From: Bacteroidia bacterium
GTDB taxonomy: Bacteria; Bacteroidota; Bacteroidia; J057
Reading direction: 5' to 3'
Length of the DNA stretch: 64,000 nt
NCBI GenBank assembly: GCA_030430205.1
Contig: JAUIGE010000002.1
Location: 62,001-126,000 of the forward strand
Position numbers and translations under genes: made by a program
Shown: piece after piece, positions 7,677-18,894 of the stretch
How positions within the stretch are numbered: position 1 is the first letter of the stretch
Layout of the letters: each line of letters begins with the position of its first letter
Notes under the pieces: model-generated
What the model was told of the DNA's origin: nothing
Seen by the model: the letters and a program-made list of their open reading frames with translations, nothing else
The model's database searches: none

Positions 7677-10600
7677 CTACTGCACCACCCCCACCTTAGC
7701 CACATTATCCTTCGGATTTCTATCAATCAGCTTATGCAAGGGATCGATGCCCGCCTTTACAGGCTCTGCACCCACGACGACTTCAAAAGTCGTCTCTGAT
7801 TGCGTCAGCTTATGCTTTTGCAGGTAGATGAGGCTGTCTTTGCCATCATTGCCTTTTGCAAATACGCCCACATCCATCCAATCCTGCAACGGAATTTCCG
7901 TTTGATTTCCCAGGCTGTCTGCGCGGAATTTTTCCGCTTTGACGGGGATCGTCACCCGGTACTGGCTGTTTGCAAGGACTTCATAAGTCGGTTCCAGTGC
8001 ACGGTTTTCGAATAAAGTGATCGTCTCAAACATATCCGTAATCAGGTACTGCAGGCTGTCTGGCGTCACTTCACGGAAGTAAGGCAGCAGATCTGCCGTG
8101 GTGGGATAGCGATCTTCGCGGCCAGCCCAGGTCTGGAGGTAGCGCCGTAGAGCAGCATTCACGCTGTCTTCGCTGATGTAATCCTGCAAGGCATACATCA
8201 CGATCGAGCCTTTGCGATAATGGATGTAACTTTGGCGCTCCACCAGCGCAAGGGGCTGCTCCTTTTTCGTCTCGCCTGCGCGCCCGCGCAGGTAGCGGTC
8301 CAGCTCATGTCGCAGAAATTTCTGCATCATCTCCGGCGAATTTTTTTGCTTCATGACCATGAGTGCCGAGTACTGAGACATCGTCTCAGAGAGCATGGCA
8401 TTGCCTTGCACATTGGCTTCTGTCACCTGGTGGCCCCACCACTGGTGCGCCATCTCGTGGGCCGTCACATAGTAGGCCATGTCTATATCATCCGCCCCTA
8501 TGCTCAGGATAAAGCCGATCCCTTCAGAAAAGGGAACCGTATTGGCGAAGGACTGCGCGAAAGACGAATAGCGTGGAAACTCCATGATGCGCATCTGGCG
8601 AAATTGATAGGGGCTGAAGTGCTGCTCATAGTAGCTGATCGAATGTTTCATCCCTTCCATCATGCGGTCCAAATTGTAGGTGTGGCCCGGATGGTGATAG
8701 ATTTCCAGGGTGAGTTCCTGGCCCTGGGGCGTGCTCCACGTCTCTTTCACCACTTCGTAGCGGGCCGATACGATGGAGTAAAAATTGAACATCGTCTTGT
8801 CCATTTTGTAATGGTAATAATGACGATCTCCCTCTGTCCACTCGCGCTGAAGATAGCCCGGCGCGATGGCGATCTGCGATGTGTCTGTGCTCATCACGAC
8901 CTCAAAGCGGATTTTATCCGCGTCATCCCCGACAAGCGGTATTTTTTGACCGAGGGGATCGTTACGGGAGCGCATGCGCTCTCTTTCGACTGGCAGGCCG
9001 TGCTTTTTGCGGTCTTTTTCCTCGCTCAGTTCTCCCCCCCGATCGTATCCCAAAGTCGGGAAGTAGGAGGTATTATTGAAAAATGTACCATTGTAAACGA
9101 CTTGCGTACTTCCGCCTCCCTCCACAAAACCGATGGTTTTGTAATTCGCTTTGAAATTCATTTTTAAACTATCTCCAGGCTGCATGGGATGATCCAGCTT
9201 GTAGATGTAATAGCGGAAGTCCTCAAAGGATTCGAACAGCATCGCTTTGCCTGCGCCGAGGCTATCCATTTGCTCAAAAGTCAGAGACTCCTGCTTTAAA
9301 TCCCGCTCGCTGGTCAGCTGAATGTGAATATCTGAAATGGGGCCATCGCTTTTATTTTTCAAAATATAATAGCCTTCTGCTACGAAATCGCGGGATTTTG
9401 GAAAAATATCCACGATCAGCTTTGTCTCAACAATCTTGGGTTGAGGCAGGTCCTGATATTGCTTCAGTTGTTTTTCATAATTGGCCCTTGTCTCCTTGAT
9501 TTCATCTGAAGAAGCATATTCATTGAGGATATTGGTATTATAATAAATGTAGCAACCCGTAAAGCCAAACATCATAAAAGCAAGGATGCTGAAGATGGCT
9601 ATGGGTCGCACAAAACGGAGTTTTGCCAGCTTAAGCCGCGTTTTCAACAAACCATCTGTACCCCTAACGGAGAGCAGTACGCCAATCGCAAATAATACCA
9701 GCGCAAAGCCTAGCCAATAGAATTTATGCCAGGAAAAAGGAGCTACAGCATGCCCAAATGAATTCATATCAGAATAGGTGCCCAGGCCTCCACTGCCAAA
9801 TTGCCACAAAGAATGCTCCAGCCCAATCTGGGGCAGAATGATATCAGCAAACAGAAAGAACAGGATGACTATCGCATGCGTCAGCAGTTTTTGGTTGATG
9901 ATGACTTGCAGAAAAAATACAAAGAGGGTGTACACAATCAGGAAGCTGAAGGTCTCGGTAAAAAGTTTACTGAAATAGATTCCGATTTCATATTGGTAAT
10001 AGCCTTTGAAGGTTTGGATCAAAACCCCCGTTACGATAAGTGCCACCAGCAAAAGGAGGTAAACCGCCACCATGCCCAAAAATTTCCCGCTCATCATCAC
10101 AAAATCAGGAAGCGGCATGGCATCAAAAATTTGATTTATCCGAAGATCGCGCTCCTTCCAAATGAGTTCTCCTCCATAAAAAACAATGATAATGATGAAG
10201 AAAAGGTTGAATGTTTCCAGCACCTCAAGGATCTGATAGGTAGTAGGGTAGGTGTCCGTCCCATAAATCGAATTGAAATTGGAGGCATTGGCGATCAGGA
10301 GCACCACGCCCATCAGGGTGATGGCTATAAAAGGAATGGAAAGGACAATTTCCCGAAAATACAGGCGGGATAAATGCAGGATTCGGCTGAGCTGTGTTTG
10401 CCATCCGTCTGTAATCCTGCTTGCAGGAATAGCAATGGCAGAAATATCGCCCTGAGACATGGCTTTGCCCAGGGTGATTTGTTTTTTCTTCCGCTTGCGG
10501 GCCTTGCCGCCGGGTTTGGAAAAGGAGAAGCGCCAGAGGGTCAGGCCAATCCCTACAAAACCCAGCATGATCCAGAGCAGGCGATTTTGCAAAATCAGGC

Positions 10601-11312
10601 CCGTCATGCTGTATACCTGGGTATTTTGCTCCGTGATACCCCAGTATTGCGAGGTAATATTGACAACATTAAAACCCGTCGGGTCAAGCATGGCCGCCAG
10701 GGTCCTATTGTCCAGGTTGCTGAAAAGTTGAAGGGAAATGATATAGAGGACAAGCATCGCTATGCCTTGCACAAAAACGAAGAGCAGACTACGGCTCAAG
10801 GCTCCGCCTGCAAAAAAGAGCATAGAGGCGAAAAAGATATTGGGGATAACGAACACCCAGAAGGGTGCAAAATAATGATTGAACTCAAAGGGAACCAGAC
10901 GGTCCGCATCCAGCCAGGGCATATTTACGCCTATCATGATGCCCAGCAAAGCCCCTGTAAAAATCATCAGGACGATCGTAAATGATCCCAGAAAACGCCC
11001 CAGCAAATAATCCCTTTTGCGGATCGGGGTAGTGAAAATCATATCACTCGTCTGGTGCTCATAGTCTCTCAGAATGGGCACTCCCATGATGGCAGAGACA
11101 ATCAAAAAACCCGGAACGGCCGTCAGTATAAGCAGAATCTGAGCTATAACTACGGGGGCATTATCCTTGACCTGGCCTGTGCCACCGCCTACGGTGAGGT
11201 TTTCCCATGCGACAGCCGCAAAGGCAATCAACATCATCAGCCCAAAATACACCCAGGTGGCTGGGCGCTTCAACCGATAGGATAATTCGAAAGAAAATAT
11301 TCTGAATAACAT
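7677..11312 (-). CDS. ABC transporter permease fused to M1-family zinc aminopeptidase
   Basis: A 1211-aa fusion. The first ~580 residues hold two sets of ABC-2-type membrane helices; ILRDYEHQTSDMIFTTPIRKRDYLLGRFLG and ELIWKERDLRINQIFDAMP segments are typical of exporter permeases. The second half is an M1 peptidase with HEMAHQWWGH (zinc ligands His952 and His956, Glu953 catalytic) and a Glu in LSETMSQYSAL about 20 residues later as the likely third ligand. The peptidase would lie outside the cytoplasmic membrane, after the last helix near IAIFSILAFMMFGFTGCYI. The ATPase gene lies 11 bp upstream on the same strand, forming an operon. Such fusions are known as a family; substrate and direction are not established here. 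Confidence 0.92.
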   Translation of the reverse strand: MLFRIFSFELSYRLKRPATWVYFGLMMLIAFAAVAWENLTVGGGTGQVKDNAPVVIAQILLILTAVPGFLIVSAIMGVPILRDYEHQTSDMIFTTPIRKRDYLLGRFLGSFTIVLMIFTGALLGIMIGVNMPWLDADRLVPFEFNHYFAPFWVFVIPNIFFASMLFFAGGALSRSLLFVFVQGIAMLVLYIISLQLFSNLDNRTLAAMLDPTGFNVVNITSQYWGITEQNTQVYSMTGLILQNRLLWIMLGFVGIGLTLWRFSFSKPGGKARKRKKKQITLGKAMSQGDISAIAIPASRITDGWQTQLSRILHLSRLYFREIVLSIPFIAITLMGVVLLIANASNFNSIYGTDTYPTTYQILEVLETFNLFFIIIIVFYGGELIWKERDLRINQIFDAMPLPDFVMMSGKFLGMVAVYLLLLVALIVTGVLIQTFKGYYQYEIGIYFSKLFTETFSFLIVYTLFVFFLQVIINQKLLTHAIVILFFLFADIILPQIGLEHSLWQFGSGGLGTYSDMNSFGHAVAPFSWHKFYWLGFALVLFAIGVLLSVRGTDGLLKTRLKLAKLRFVRPIAIFSILAFMMFGFTGCYIYYNTNILNEYASSDEIKETRANYEKQLKQYQDLPQPKIVETKLIVDIFPKSRDFVAEGYYILKNKSDGPISDIHIQLTSERDLKQESLTFEQMDSLGAGKAMLFESFEDFRYYIYKLDHPMQPGDSLKMNFKANYKTIGFVEGGGSTQVVYNGTFFNNTSYFPTLGYDRGGELSEEKDRKKHGLPVERERMRSRNDPLGQKIPLVGDDADKIRFEVVMSTDTSQIAIAPGYLQREWTEGDRHYYHYKMDKTMFNFYSIVSARYEVVKETWSTPQGQELTLEIYHHPGHTYNLDRMMEGMKHSISYYEQHFSPYQFRQMRIMEFPRYSSFAQSFANTVPFSEGIGFILSIGADDIDMAYYVTAHEMAHQWWGHQVTEANVQGNAMLSETMSQYSALMVMKQKNSPEMMQKFLRHELDRYLRGRAGETKKEQPLALVERQSYIHYRKGSIVMYALQDYISEDSVNAALRRYLQTWAGREDRYPTTADLLPYFREVTPDSLQYLITDMFETITLFENRALEPTYEVLANSQYRVTIPVKAEKFRADSLGNQTEIPLQDWMDVGVFAKGNDGKDSLIYLQKHKLTQSETTFEVVVGAEPVKAGIDPLHKLIDRNPKDNVAKVGVVQ

Positions 11313-11323
11313 GGTTTCTTGAA

Positions 11324-12220
11324 TTAAGCGCTTACAGCAGGCTCAGCCGTGCTGGCGGCATGGATATAGGAGAAATAAACATCTTCCAGGTCTGCTTCCG
11401 TAGGAGAAAAACCCTCGCCCGGCATGCTGTCACTTAATACATGGATCTCGGGTTGTCCTGCGATCAGCATATTGGAAATCACCTGGTAGGCTTTTTCATA
11501 ATCCGCCAGCTCCGTCTTGTGAATGCGTTTTTTCCACACCTTCCCCTCCACTTCTGCTATGGCTTCCAGGGGATTGCCATGCATGAGGATTTTGCCATGG
11601 TTGATGATGGCCATGGAGGTGCAAAGCTCCTTCACATCATCTACGATGTGGGTAGACAGAATCACAACGGCCTCCTCGCCCAGCTCGCTGAGCAGGTTGT
11701 GAAAGCGGTTGCGCTCCGCCGGGTCAAGCCCGGCAGTAGGCTCATCTACGATGATAAGCTTCGGGCGCGTGAGCAGCGCCTGCGCGATGCCGAAGCGCTG
11801 CTTCATACCGCCGGAAAAACCGCCCAGGTTTTTCTTGCGCACATCGTAGAGATTGGTTTTTTCCAAAAGGGCCTGAACCAGCTTTTTGCGGCTGCTTTTG
11901 TCAGTGATGCCTTTGAGCACCGCGAGGTGATCGAGCAGCCTCTCCGCGCTTACCTTGGGGTAGACCCCAAACTCCTGTGGCAGATACCCCAATATCTGCC
12001 GGACTTCTTTCTTTTGGGTGAGCACATTGAGCCCACCGAGCTGGATGCTGCCGGTATCCGGCATTTGCAGGGTGGCGAGCGTACGCATGAGCGTGGATTT
12101 TCCGGCCCCATTGGGGCCGAGCAGGCCAAACATGCCTGTTTGGATTTCCAGGTTGACATGGTCCAGGGCACGGGTGCCGTTGGGGTAGGTTTTGGAGAGA
12201 TTGCTGATCTGTAGTTTCAT
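11324..12220 (-). CDS. ABC transporter ATP-binding protein, partner of the permease-peptidase fusion
   Basis: A 298-aa ABC ATPase beginning MKLQISNLSKTYPNGTRALDHV. Walker A is GPNGAGKST near residues 35-43, the signature is GFSGGMKQR, Walker B is LIIVDEPTAGLDP and the switch is STHIVDDV. A C-terminal extension of ~70 residues follows the ATPase core. It is the first gene of a two-gene operon with the 1211-aa permease-aminopeptidase, 11 bp apart, and would power that exporter. Divergently across about 180 bp lies the first propeller histidine kinase. Confidence 0.93.
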   Translation of the reverse strand: MKLQISNLSKTYPNGTRALDHVNLEIQTGMFGLLGPNGAGKSTLMRTLATLQMPDTGSIQLGGLNVLTQKKEVRQILGYLPQEFGVYPKVSAERLLDHLAVLKGITDKSSRKKLVQALLEKTNLYDVRKKNLGGFSGGMKQRFGIAQALLTRPKLIIVDEPTAGLDPAERNRFHNLLSELGEEAVVILSTHIVDDVKELCTSMAIINHGKILMHGNPLEAIAEVEGKVWKKRIHKTELADYEKAYQVISNMLIAGQPEIHVLSDSMPGEGFSPTEADLEDVYFSYIHAASTAEPAVSA

Positions 12221-12401
12221 GAGATGGGGATAATAGTTCCAAAAAGCGCCCGGCGCGCATGGTTTTATAGATGGGTAGTTCAGAGAAGCCGCTTCTTACA
12301 TGAGGAAGTCGGTCAAAGTTGCGAAAGCGTTGCAGGAGAAAAGGGAAGAATTGTTTAATTTGGCTCAGCTTCCCTATGCTTCTTACAAATACAGTTTGCG
12401 C

Positions 12402-15400
12402 ATGCTCCAATTATTCCGACAACAAGCCTTGCGGCTTTCTTTGCTGCTGCTCATCGCAGGGCTTTCCTGCTTTTCCCTTCTGGAGGCTCAAGCTATCACT
12501 GATACCCGTTTTCATCACCTTACCCAAAAAGATGTCTCTTCTCAGCGCTGGTGGCGCGTTTTCCAATCCCATGATGGCTTCATTTGGTTTACCAATGCTT
12601 CGGGTTTGTACAGGTTTGATGGCTATGAAACCCAAAAAGTTCCCCTCCATCCGCCAGCGGTAACAGGGAGCGAAGAATTTTCCATTTTGCAAATCATCGA
12701 GTGGCCCGTGGGCACCTTTTGGATGGCTACAGCTCATGCAGGCTTGCTCAAATTTGATATTTATAGCGGTGCGTGTGTCGTTTTTCAGCATGATCCTGCT
12801 GACAGCAGCAGCATCATTGACAACTATGTGACAAGTATAGCTCTGGACAGCACCCACAGATTGTGGGTGGGGACTCCCAAAGGTCTCAACCTCTATGAAC
12901 CACAGAGCGGAGGATTTTTGCGATTTGTCCCCAATCCTCGTGAAGCGGAAAGTTTGCCTGAGGAGCCTGTCACCCGCATGTTTGTAGACAGGGAAGGGGA
13001 ACTGTGGGTCAGTCATTTTAAGGGTGGATTTTCCCGCTTAAAAGGGGTGAAAAACGGGCAGGCTTATTTTGAAACGTTTTCAAAAGGTCCTGACCATCCA
13101 GAGGCCCCCAAAATTCCCTTTATATCCTCCTTTAAACAGGAAAAGCCAGGAGAATTCTGGATAGGCATCCCCAGCCAGGGGCTGGGAAAAGTGACCAAAG
13201 AAGGGGATAAAATACATATTCAGTATTATGGCACTTCGACATCAGATTCCCAATCGATATCTGACAACTCCATTGTCTGGATAGAAACGGATGCTCAGGG
13301 CCAACTCTGGGTGGGCACACATAAAGGCATAAATGCCTATTCTCCCCAGGCGGATCGCTTCTATCGTTTTTACCATGATCCTACAGATCCTTTTTCCATC
13401 GGCAATGATCGTCAAACTCAACTTTACCGCGATCGCCAGGGCATCTTATGGGTGACTCTTCTTTCACAGATGGATATGATTTCACCCTTTTCACATCCGA
13501 TCCAGAGCATCCGCTATTCCGAGTTGGAAAGTGACAATAGCCCAATCAGGGGCGTGCCCTTTGCTGTACTCAAAGATAGTTATGGTCATCTGTGGATAGG
13601 TACCAATAAAAAAGGGCTGATGATGCAGGATAAAGAGCGGGGCGTGGATTATCATTTTTCTCAGGAAAATGAAGCTCAGTACGGCTTTCGCTCCAATGAT
13701 GTGCTTGATCTCTTCGAAGATGCGCAACAGCGCCTTTGGATAGCTACCTCTCATGGCCTGGCACGCCTGGATTTGGCGAAATATTTTTCGAATTCCTCTA
13801 CGGATTTTAAGCCTCAATTTCATTTTTATCCCTACCTGGAGCGAGGAGAATCAGGCAATGCAGCTCCTATGCGAGTCATTTATGACCTGGAGCCGGACCC
13901 TAGAGGGGGGCTTTGGCTGGCTACATACCAGGGACTTAGCTATTTTGATACAGAGCGCGAAATTTTTCATAACCTCCTGGATTCTACCTATGGCTATCTC
14001 CTGGAATCGGGTGACCTATATTACCATGCAGCTCTGGATAAGACAGGAAATCTTTGGTTAGCTACCCACCAATCAGGTCTGAAAATGTTGCCCAAAGGTG
14101 CTCCTTTTGACTACCGATCCTTTATTCATATCCGTGCCAAGGCATCTGACCCATACTCCCTCCCCAGCGACATGCTAAAAAGCGTTTTTGTAGACAGCAG
14201 AAATCAGCTGTGGGTAGGCTCTCATCAGGGATTGGTCAGATTGGATTCCTTTCACCTGGCTAAGGATACGGCATTCTATTTTTCTCCCATTGAAAAAAAT
14301 CAAAAACAGTCTTGCAACAATATCTTTGAAGATAAGCATGGGAATGTTTGGTATGGCACAGCCAAAGGCTTTCGCCTTATCAGGCCAGATGGTAGCCTGG
14401 GTTTTGAAATCGGTGAAGGGGATGGCCTTCCTGTCAGTAACGCTAGCTTGAATACCTCTTATCAGGATAAATCCGGAAATATCTATGTGGGTACAGGTGG
14501 AGGAATCAGCATTTTTCACCCTGACAGTCTGCGCCCCAATCTCATCCCTCCTCAAGTCAGGCTTACCGCTTTCCAGCTTTTCAATAAAAAGGTGAGTGCC
14601 CGCCATTGGATGGAGGCAGGAGAGGAAAGCGAGATGTATCTCGAAAAAGACATCGCTTACCTGGACGAACTGCGCCTGCGCCATGACCAATCCGTTTTGA
14701 CTTTCGAATACACCGCTCTCAACTACTACCAATCCGAAAAAAACCGCTATGCCTATATGATGGAAGGCTTTGATAAAGAGTGGGTATATGCGGGCGAAAG
14801 GCGGTCGGCGACCTATACCAATCTCGATCCGGGCACTTATTACTTTCGGGTGAAAGCCTGCAACAACGATGGCATTTGGAATGAGGAAGGCACTTCGCTT
14901 CGTATCGTGGTGGAGCCTCCCTGGTGGCAGAGCTGGTGGGCTTTTGTGATCTATGGGACGATCATATCGTCTGTTTTGGGGCTTTTTCTCTATGCCCGCG
15001 TGCGCAAAGTCGCACGCGAATATGAGACCCAGGCGCGCATAGAGCGCGCCAAGACAGAAGAACGCGAAAGCGTTCGCAAGCGCTCCTCCCGCGACTTCCA
15101 CGATGAAGCCGGCAACAAGCTCACCAAGCTTTCCCTCTATACTGAGCTCACCAAGCGCAAGGTCGCAGGCGACTCTGAGGCGATCTCTTTTCTCGATCAT
15201 ATCGAGGACAATGTCCGCGAGCTCGCCACCGGCATGCGCGACTTCATCTGGGTGCTCGACCCTGAAAAAGACACCCTGGAAGACACCCTCAACCGCATCA
15301 AAGATTTTGGCGATCAGCTATTCGAGCATAGCGAGACGCGCTTTCACTACCAGCTCCAGTTAGCGGACTTAAAAGATATCCCTCTGGATATCAGGGCAAA

Positions 15401-15692
15401 ACGGCATTTGTTACTTATCTTCAAGGAAGCCATGAACAATGCGCTGAAATATGCTGGAGCTACCAACGCATCCTTTTTTGCGGAGCGCAAAGGCAATCAT
15501 TTGCTCGTGAAATTTGTGGACAATGGCAACGGTTTTGATATAGAAAAGGGAAAAAGAGGTAATGGCCTCGCTAATATGAAGGCCCGGGCGGAAGAGATCG
15601 GCGGCTCCCTCCAACTGCTTAGTTCAGCAGAAGAAGGAACCCAATTGATTTTTGACATGCAGATTGGAGAAAATGACAGAACTGATGGGTAA
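12402..15692 (+). CDS. Two-component propeller sensor histidine kinase (first of a tandem pair)
   Basis: I start at the ATG at 12402, where MLQLFRQQALRLSLLLLIAG opens a signal peptide, giving 1096 aa; an in-frame upstream ATG at 12300 would add 34 residues. The periplasmic part has repeated propeller blades (DGFIWFTNASGLYRFDG, LWVGTPKGLNLYEP, LWVGTHKGINAYSP, LWIGTNKKGLM), then a Y_Y_Y domain near residues 760-840. One membrane helix follows ([21 protein letters not shown]). The cytoplasmic kinase has a HisKA_3-like region with phospho-acceptor His900 in RDFHDEAGN and a HATPase with KEAMNNALKYA and NGNGFD. No receiver or HTH is attached, so the LuxR-type regulator downstream is the likely partner. 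It overlaps the next kinase gene. Confidence 0.93.
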   Translation: MLQLFRQQALRLSLLLLIAGLSCFSLLEAQAITDTRFHHLTQKDVSSQRWWRVFQSHDGFIWFTNASGLYRFDGYETQKVPLHPPAVTGSEEFSILQIIEWPVGTFWMATAHAGLLKFDIYSGACVVFQHDPADSSSIIDNYVTSIALDSTHRLWVGTPKGLNLYEPQSGGFLRFVPNPREAESLPEEPVTRMFVDREGELWVSHFKGGFSRLKGVKNGQAYFETFSKGPDHPEAPKIPFISSFKQEKPGEFWIGIPSQGLGKVTKEGDKIHIQYYGTSTSDSQSISDNSIVWIETDAQGQLWVGTHKGINAYSPQADRFYRFYHDPTDPFSIGNDRQTQLYRDRQGILWVTLLSQMDMISPFSHPIQSIRYSELESDNSPIRGVPFAVLKDSYGHLWIGTNKKGLMMQDKERGVDYHFSQENEAQYGFRSNDVLDLFEDAQQRLWIATSHGLARLDLAKYFSNSSTDFKPQFHFYPYLERGESGNAAPMRVIYDLEPDPRGGLWLATYQGLSYFDTEREIFHNLLDSTYGYLLESGDLYYHAALDKTGNLWLATHQSGLKMLPKGAPFDYRSFIHIRAKASDPYSLPSDMLKSVFVDSRNQLWVGSHQGLVRLDSFHLAKDTAFYFSPIEKNQKQSCNNIFEDKHGNVWYGTAKGFRLIRPDGSLGFEIGEGDGLPVSNASLNTSYQDKSGNIYVGTGGGISIFHPDSLRPNLIPPQVRLTAFQLFNKKVSARHWMEAGEESEMYLEKDIAYLDELRLRHDQSVLTFEYTALNYYQSEKNRYAYMMEGFDKEWVYAGERRSATYTNLDPGTYYFRVKACNNDGIWNEEGTSLRIVVEPPWWQSWWAFVIYGTIISSVLGLFLYARVRKVAREYETQARIERAKTEERESVRKRSSRDFHDEAGNKLTKLSLYTELTKRKVAGDSEAISFLDHIEDNVRELATGMRDFIWVLDPEKDTLEDTLNRIKDFGDQLFEHSETRFHYQLQLADLKDIPLDIRAKRHLLLIFKEAMNNALKYAGATNASFFAERKGNHLLVKFVDNGNGFDIEKGKRGNGLANMKARAEEIGGSLQLLSSAEEGTQLIFDMQIGENDRTDG

Positions 15693-18600
15693 ACTGACAA
15701 AAATGACAGGAAGGATTGGGCTGGGATTGCTACTTTGCCTGAGTTTTTCCTATGCCCAAATACCTGATTTTACCAAACTCACCGTCGAAGAGGGCCTCTC
15801 TCACAATGTCTCCAGGAGGCTCATTCAGGATAAACAAGGCTTTATCTGGATTGCTACGCAAAGCGGGTTGAATCGCTTTGATGGCTATGCTTTCCAAAGC
15901 TATTTACATAAGCGCCAGGACCCCAACAGTCTCTCAGATGATGACATCCGGGCGCTTATAGTGGCAAGAGATGGCCGCCTGCTTATCGGCACGGCCAAAG
16001 GAGGGCTAAACATCTACCATCCGGTCTGTGACTGCTTTACTTCCTGCCTGCATGATCCGGAGGATAGCCTTACTGTTAGTAGCAATTTCATTTTTGACAT
16101 TTTTGAAGATAAGGATGGGCAGATTTGGGTAGGGACAAACAGAGGCCTGGACAAACTTATTTTTCAAGGTGAAAAAGCTGTTTTCCAACATTATACCAGT
16201 CGGAAAGGAGACAAGACCTCCCTGCCCGCCAATGGCGCCAACGCCATGGAGCATGACCAATATGGTCAGCATTGGTTTGCCAGCCTCAGCTATGGCCTGA
16301 GCCGCCTCGAAAAGGACCAATCTCCTGGCCAGCAGGAGGTATTCACCCAATTTCACCCCACTGTCGGGGGCTCGACCACGCCCATAAATGGGGCAATCAC
16401 TTCCCTCTATATCGATCGCCGAGGCGATTTGTGGATAGGAGGCGAAAACCTCCTCAACCGAATTCCGGCAGCGGAATTGCAAAAAGCTCAGCCGGATTTT
16501 ATCAGATATGACCTCCGGGATTTTCCCGGATATGAGCCCGAACGCTTTAGCATACTGAACATGAAAGAAGATGCCCAGGGCGGGCTTTGGTTCATGGACT
16601 TCTATGCCTATCACCGGTACTGGCCGGAAGCAGACAGTTTTGAGACCTTTGATTTACGCCCTTTGCTTGTTACAGAGCGCAGCAACAATGTGCTCTATGA
16701 TATATTGTTTGATCATCAGGGAAATATATGGCTTGCCACAGTAGAAGGCATATACATGCCCCGGGGCAGCAAAGATGCCTTTCACATGATCCTCTTCCCT
16801 GACCAGCAGGTCAGAGCTTGCTGGGATATATTTGAAGATCGCTACGGCTATCTGTGGGTAGGCACTGAATCAGATGGTCTTTGGGTCTTTGATCAGGAAA
16901 AAAGATGGGTTCAGACTTTTTCAACCAGCTCTGCCGATCCTGCTCAGCGCCTTGCCAGGGATTTTATCTCTGAAATATTTGAAGACAGGGCAGGCAATAT
17001 CTGGCTGGGTTTGTTTTTTACCCATTCAGCTGTCATCCAACTTAAGAGAACCAGTACAGGCGAGATCATCCAGGCAAGGGTGAAGGGGATCGAAGATGTC
17101 CTTCACTATGCCTGTAATTATGCCTCACAAGATGAGCAAGGCAATATCTGGCTTTTTCTACACAGGCATATTCAAATCCTGGATGAGCATACATTTAAGG
17201 TGAAAAGGACTTTTAATGAAATTCCTGTTAATGAAGCGGCGCGCGATGCGCAGGGAAAGATGTGGCTTGCAACAGACAAAGGGCTTGCCTACTATGAGGC
17301 TGCAGCAGATAGCATCATCTTTGTAGATGCTTCTCCCGAGCTTCCTCTCCACCAAAAGATTCGGATGATCTTTGATATAGAGATAGAGCCTTCTGCTCAT
17401 ATGTGGCTGGGCAGCATCCGCGGCCTGGGATATTATGAGCCCGAAACCCACAAATTTCAATTGTTCAGGGAAGAAGATGGCCTGATCGGCAACCAGGTAC
17501 ATAACATCCAGCGGGATGCTCATGGCAAACTCTGGCTGGGAACCCACAAAGGCTTAAGCCTTTTTGAGCCTCGTACAAAGCAGTTTTTAAATTTTGACCG
17601 AAAAGATGGAATAGGGGTGCGTGGATTCAATCGACGGGCCAGTTGGCAGGATAGGAAGGGAAATATATATATGGGGGGCGACCAGGGCACTTTGTATTTT
17701 CACCCTGACAGCGTCAGGCGCAATCCCCTAAGCCCTCAGGTATATATCACTGACTTCCGCATTTTTAATGAAAAAGTACCCATCCAATTTGCTGATAGCA
17801 GCATAGGAATGCACGATTTTATTTTGCCAAGGCCTATCAGTCAAATGCAGGAAATCCGCTTGCCCTACCGCTACCGCATGCTCAGCTTTGATTATGTAGC
17901 ATTGAACTACCTTTTGCCCGAAAAAAACCAGTACGCCTATATGATGGAAGGCTTTGATGAAAGCTGGATACAGGCAGGCAAAACGCGAAGCGCTACCTAT
18001 ACCAATCTTTCCCCTGGCACCTATACTTTCAGGGTGAAAGCCAGCAATAACGATGGCGTCTGGAATGAAAAAGGGACCTCCCTGAAGATCGTGATCGACC
18101 CGCCCTGGTATCGCTCCTGGTGGGCTTTTGTGCTATATGGAACGCTCATATCGAGCGTATTGGGCCTCTTTCTCTACGCCCGCGTGCGCAAGGTCGCCCG
18201 CGAATATGAGACCCAGGCGCGCATCGAGCGCGCCAAGGTAGAAGAACGCGAAAGCGTTCGACAGCGCTCCTCCCGTGACTTCCACGATGAAGCCGGCAAC
18301 AAACTCACCAAGCTTTCGCTTTATACCGAGCTTGGCAAGCGCAAAGCCGCTGACGATCCTGATATGCTCTCCTACCTCGGCCATATCGAAAGCAATGTGC
18401 GGGAACTTGCCACAGGCATGCGCGACTTTATCTGGGTGCTTGATCCCGAAAAGGATACCCTGGCCGATACCCTGAGCCGCCTCAAAGACTTTGGCAATCA
18501 ACTCTTTGCACATAGTGACACAGCATTTACCTATAAAATGAATATGGATGACTTCCGCGACCAGCCGCTGGACATCAAGGACAAGCGTCATTTGCTTTTG

Positions 18601-18873
18601 ATTTTCAAAGAAGCCATGAACAATTGCCTGAAGTATGCCCAGGCGGATCATGCTGTGCTGGAAGCATCGCTCCATCAAAACCAGATGTCCGTTAGTTTTG
18701 AAGACGACGGCAAAGGCTTTGATCCGGAAAATGCAGAAAAAGGCAATGGCCTGAAAAATATGCGCAGCCGCGCAGCCGAGATGGGCGGCAGGATGAGCTA
18801 CCGCTCCGCTCCCGATCAGGGTACACGCATCACCTTTGAAATGCAAATTACCCGTATGGGGGAGGAAAGGTGA
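15685..18873 (+). CDS. Two-component propeller sensor histidine kinase (second of a tandem pair)
   Basis: A protein of about 1062 aa. The ATG at 15685 overlaps the TAA of the preceding kinase and gives a good signal peptide ([21 protein letters not shown]); ATGs at 15673 and 15703 are alternatives. The layout repeats that of its neighbour: propeller blades ([40 protein letters not shown]), Y_Y_Y domain, one helix, then a kinase with His near residue 867 in RDFHDEAGN and the ATPase motif [11 protein letters not shown]. From the membrane helix through the dimerisation region it is nearly identical to the first kinase even at DNA level, while the propellers differ clearly. The two probably sense different ligands and feed the same regulator. 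Confidence 0.93.
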   Translation: MGKLTKMTGRIGLGLLLCLSFSYAQIPDFTKLTVEEGLSHNVSRRLIQDKQGFIWIATQSGLNRFDGYAFQSYLHKRQDPNSLSDDDIRALIVARDGRLLIGTAKGGLNIYHPVCDCFTSCLHDPEDSLTVSSNFIFDIFEDKDGQIWVGTNRGLDKLIFQGEKAVFQHYTSRKGDKTSLPANGANAMEHDQYGQHWFASLSYGLSRLEKDQSPGQQEVFTQFHPTVGGSTTPINGAITSLYIDRRGDLWIGGENLLNRIPAAELQKAQPDFIRYDLRDFPGYEPERFSILNMKEDAQGGLWFMDFYAYHRYWPEADSFETFDLRPLLVTERSNNVLYDILFDHQGNIWLATVEGIYMPRGSKDAFHMILFPDQQVRACWDIFEDRYGYLWVGTESDGLWVFDQEKRWVQTFSTSSADPAQRLARDFISEIFEDRAGNIWLGLFFTHSAVIQLKRTSTGEIIQARVKGIEDVLHYACNYASQDEQGNIWLFLHRHIQILDEHTFKVKRTFNEIPVNEAARDAQGKMWLATDKGLAYYEAAADSIIFVDASPELPLHQKIRMIFDIEIEPSAHMWLGSIRGLGYYEPETHKFQLFREEDGLIGNQVHNIQRDAHGKLWLGTHKGLSLFEPRTKQFLNFDRKDGIGVRGFNRRASWQDRKGNIYMGGDQGTLYFHPDSVRRNPLSPQVYITDFRIFNEKVPIQFADSSIGMHDFILPRPISQMQEIRLPYRYRMLSFDYVALNYLLPEKNQYAYMMEGFDESWIQAGKTRSATYTNLSPGTYTFRVKASNNDGVWNEKGTSLKIVIDPPWYRSWWAFVLYGTLISSVLGLFLYARVRKVAREYETQARIERAKVEERESVRQRSSRDFHDEAGNKLTKLSLYTELGKRKAADDPDMLSYLGHIESNVRELATGMRDFIWVLDPEKDTLADTLSRLKDFGNQLFAHSDTAFTYKMNMDDFRDQPLDIKDKRHLLLIFKEAMNNCLKYAQADHAVLEASLHQNQMSVSFEDDGKGFDPENAEKGNGLKNMRSRAAEMGGRMSYRSAPDQGTRITFEMQITRMGEER

Positions 18874-18894
18874 CAAGTAGTATGTTTAGTTTTG

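Noticed and set aside
8220-9167. 315-residue open frame opposite the aminopeptidase domain
   Set aside because: His- and Arg-rich composition typical of antisense shadow; the opposite strand carries an intact M1 peptidase.
14175-15200. 341-residue frame opposite the first propeller kinase
   Set aside because: Shadow of the kinase gene; a similar shadow is seen opposite the near-identical part of the second kinase.
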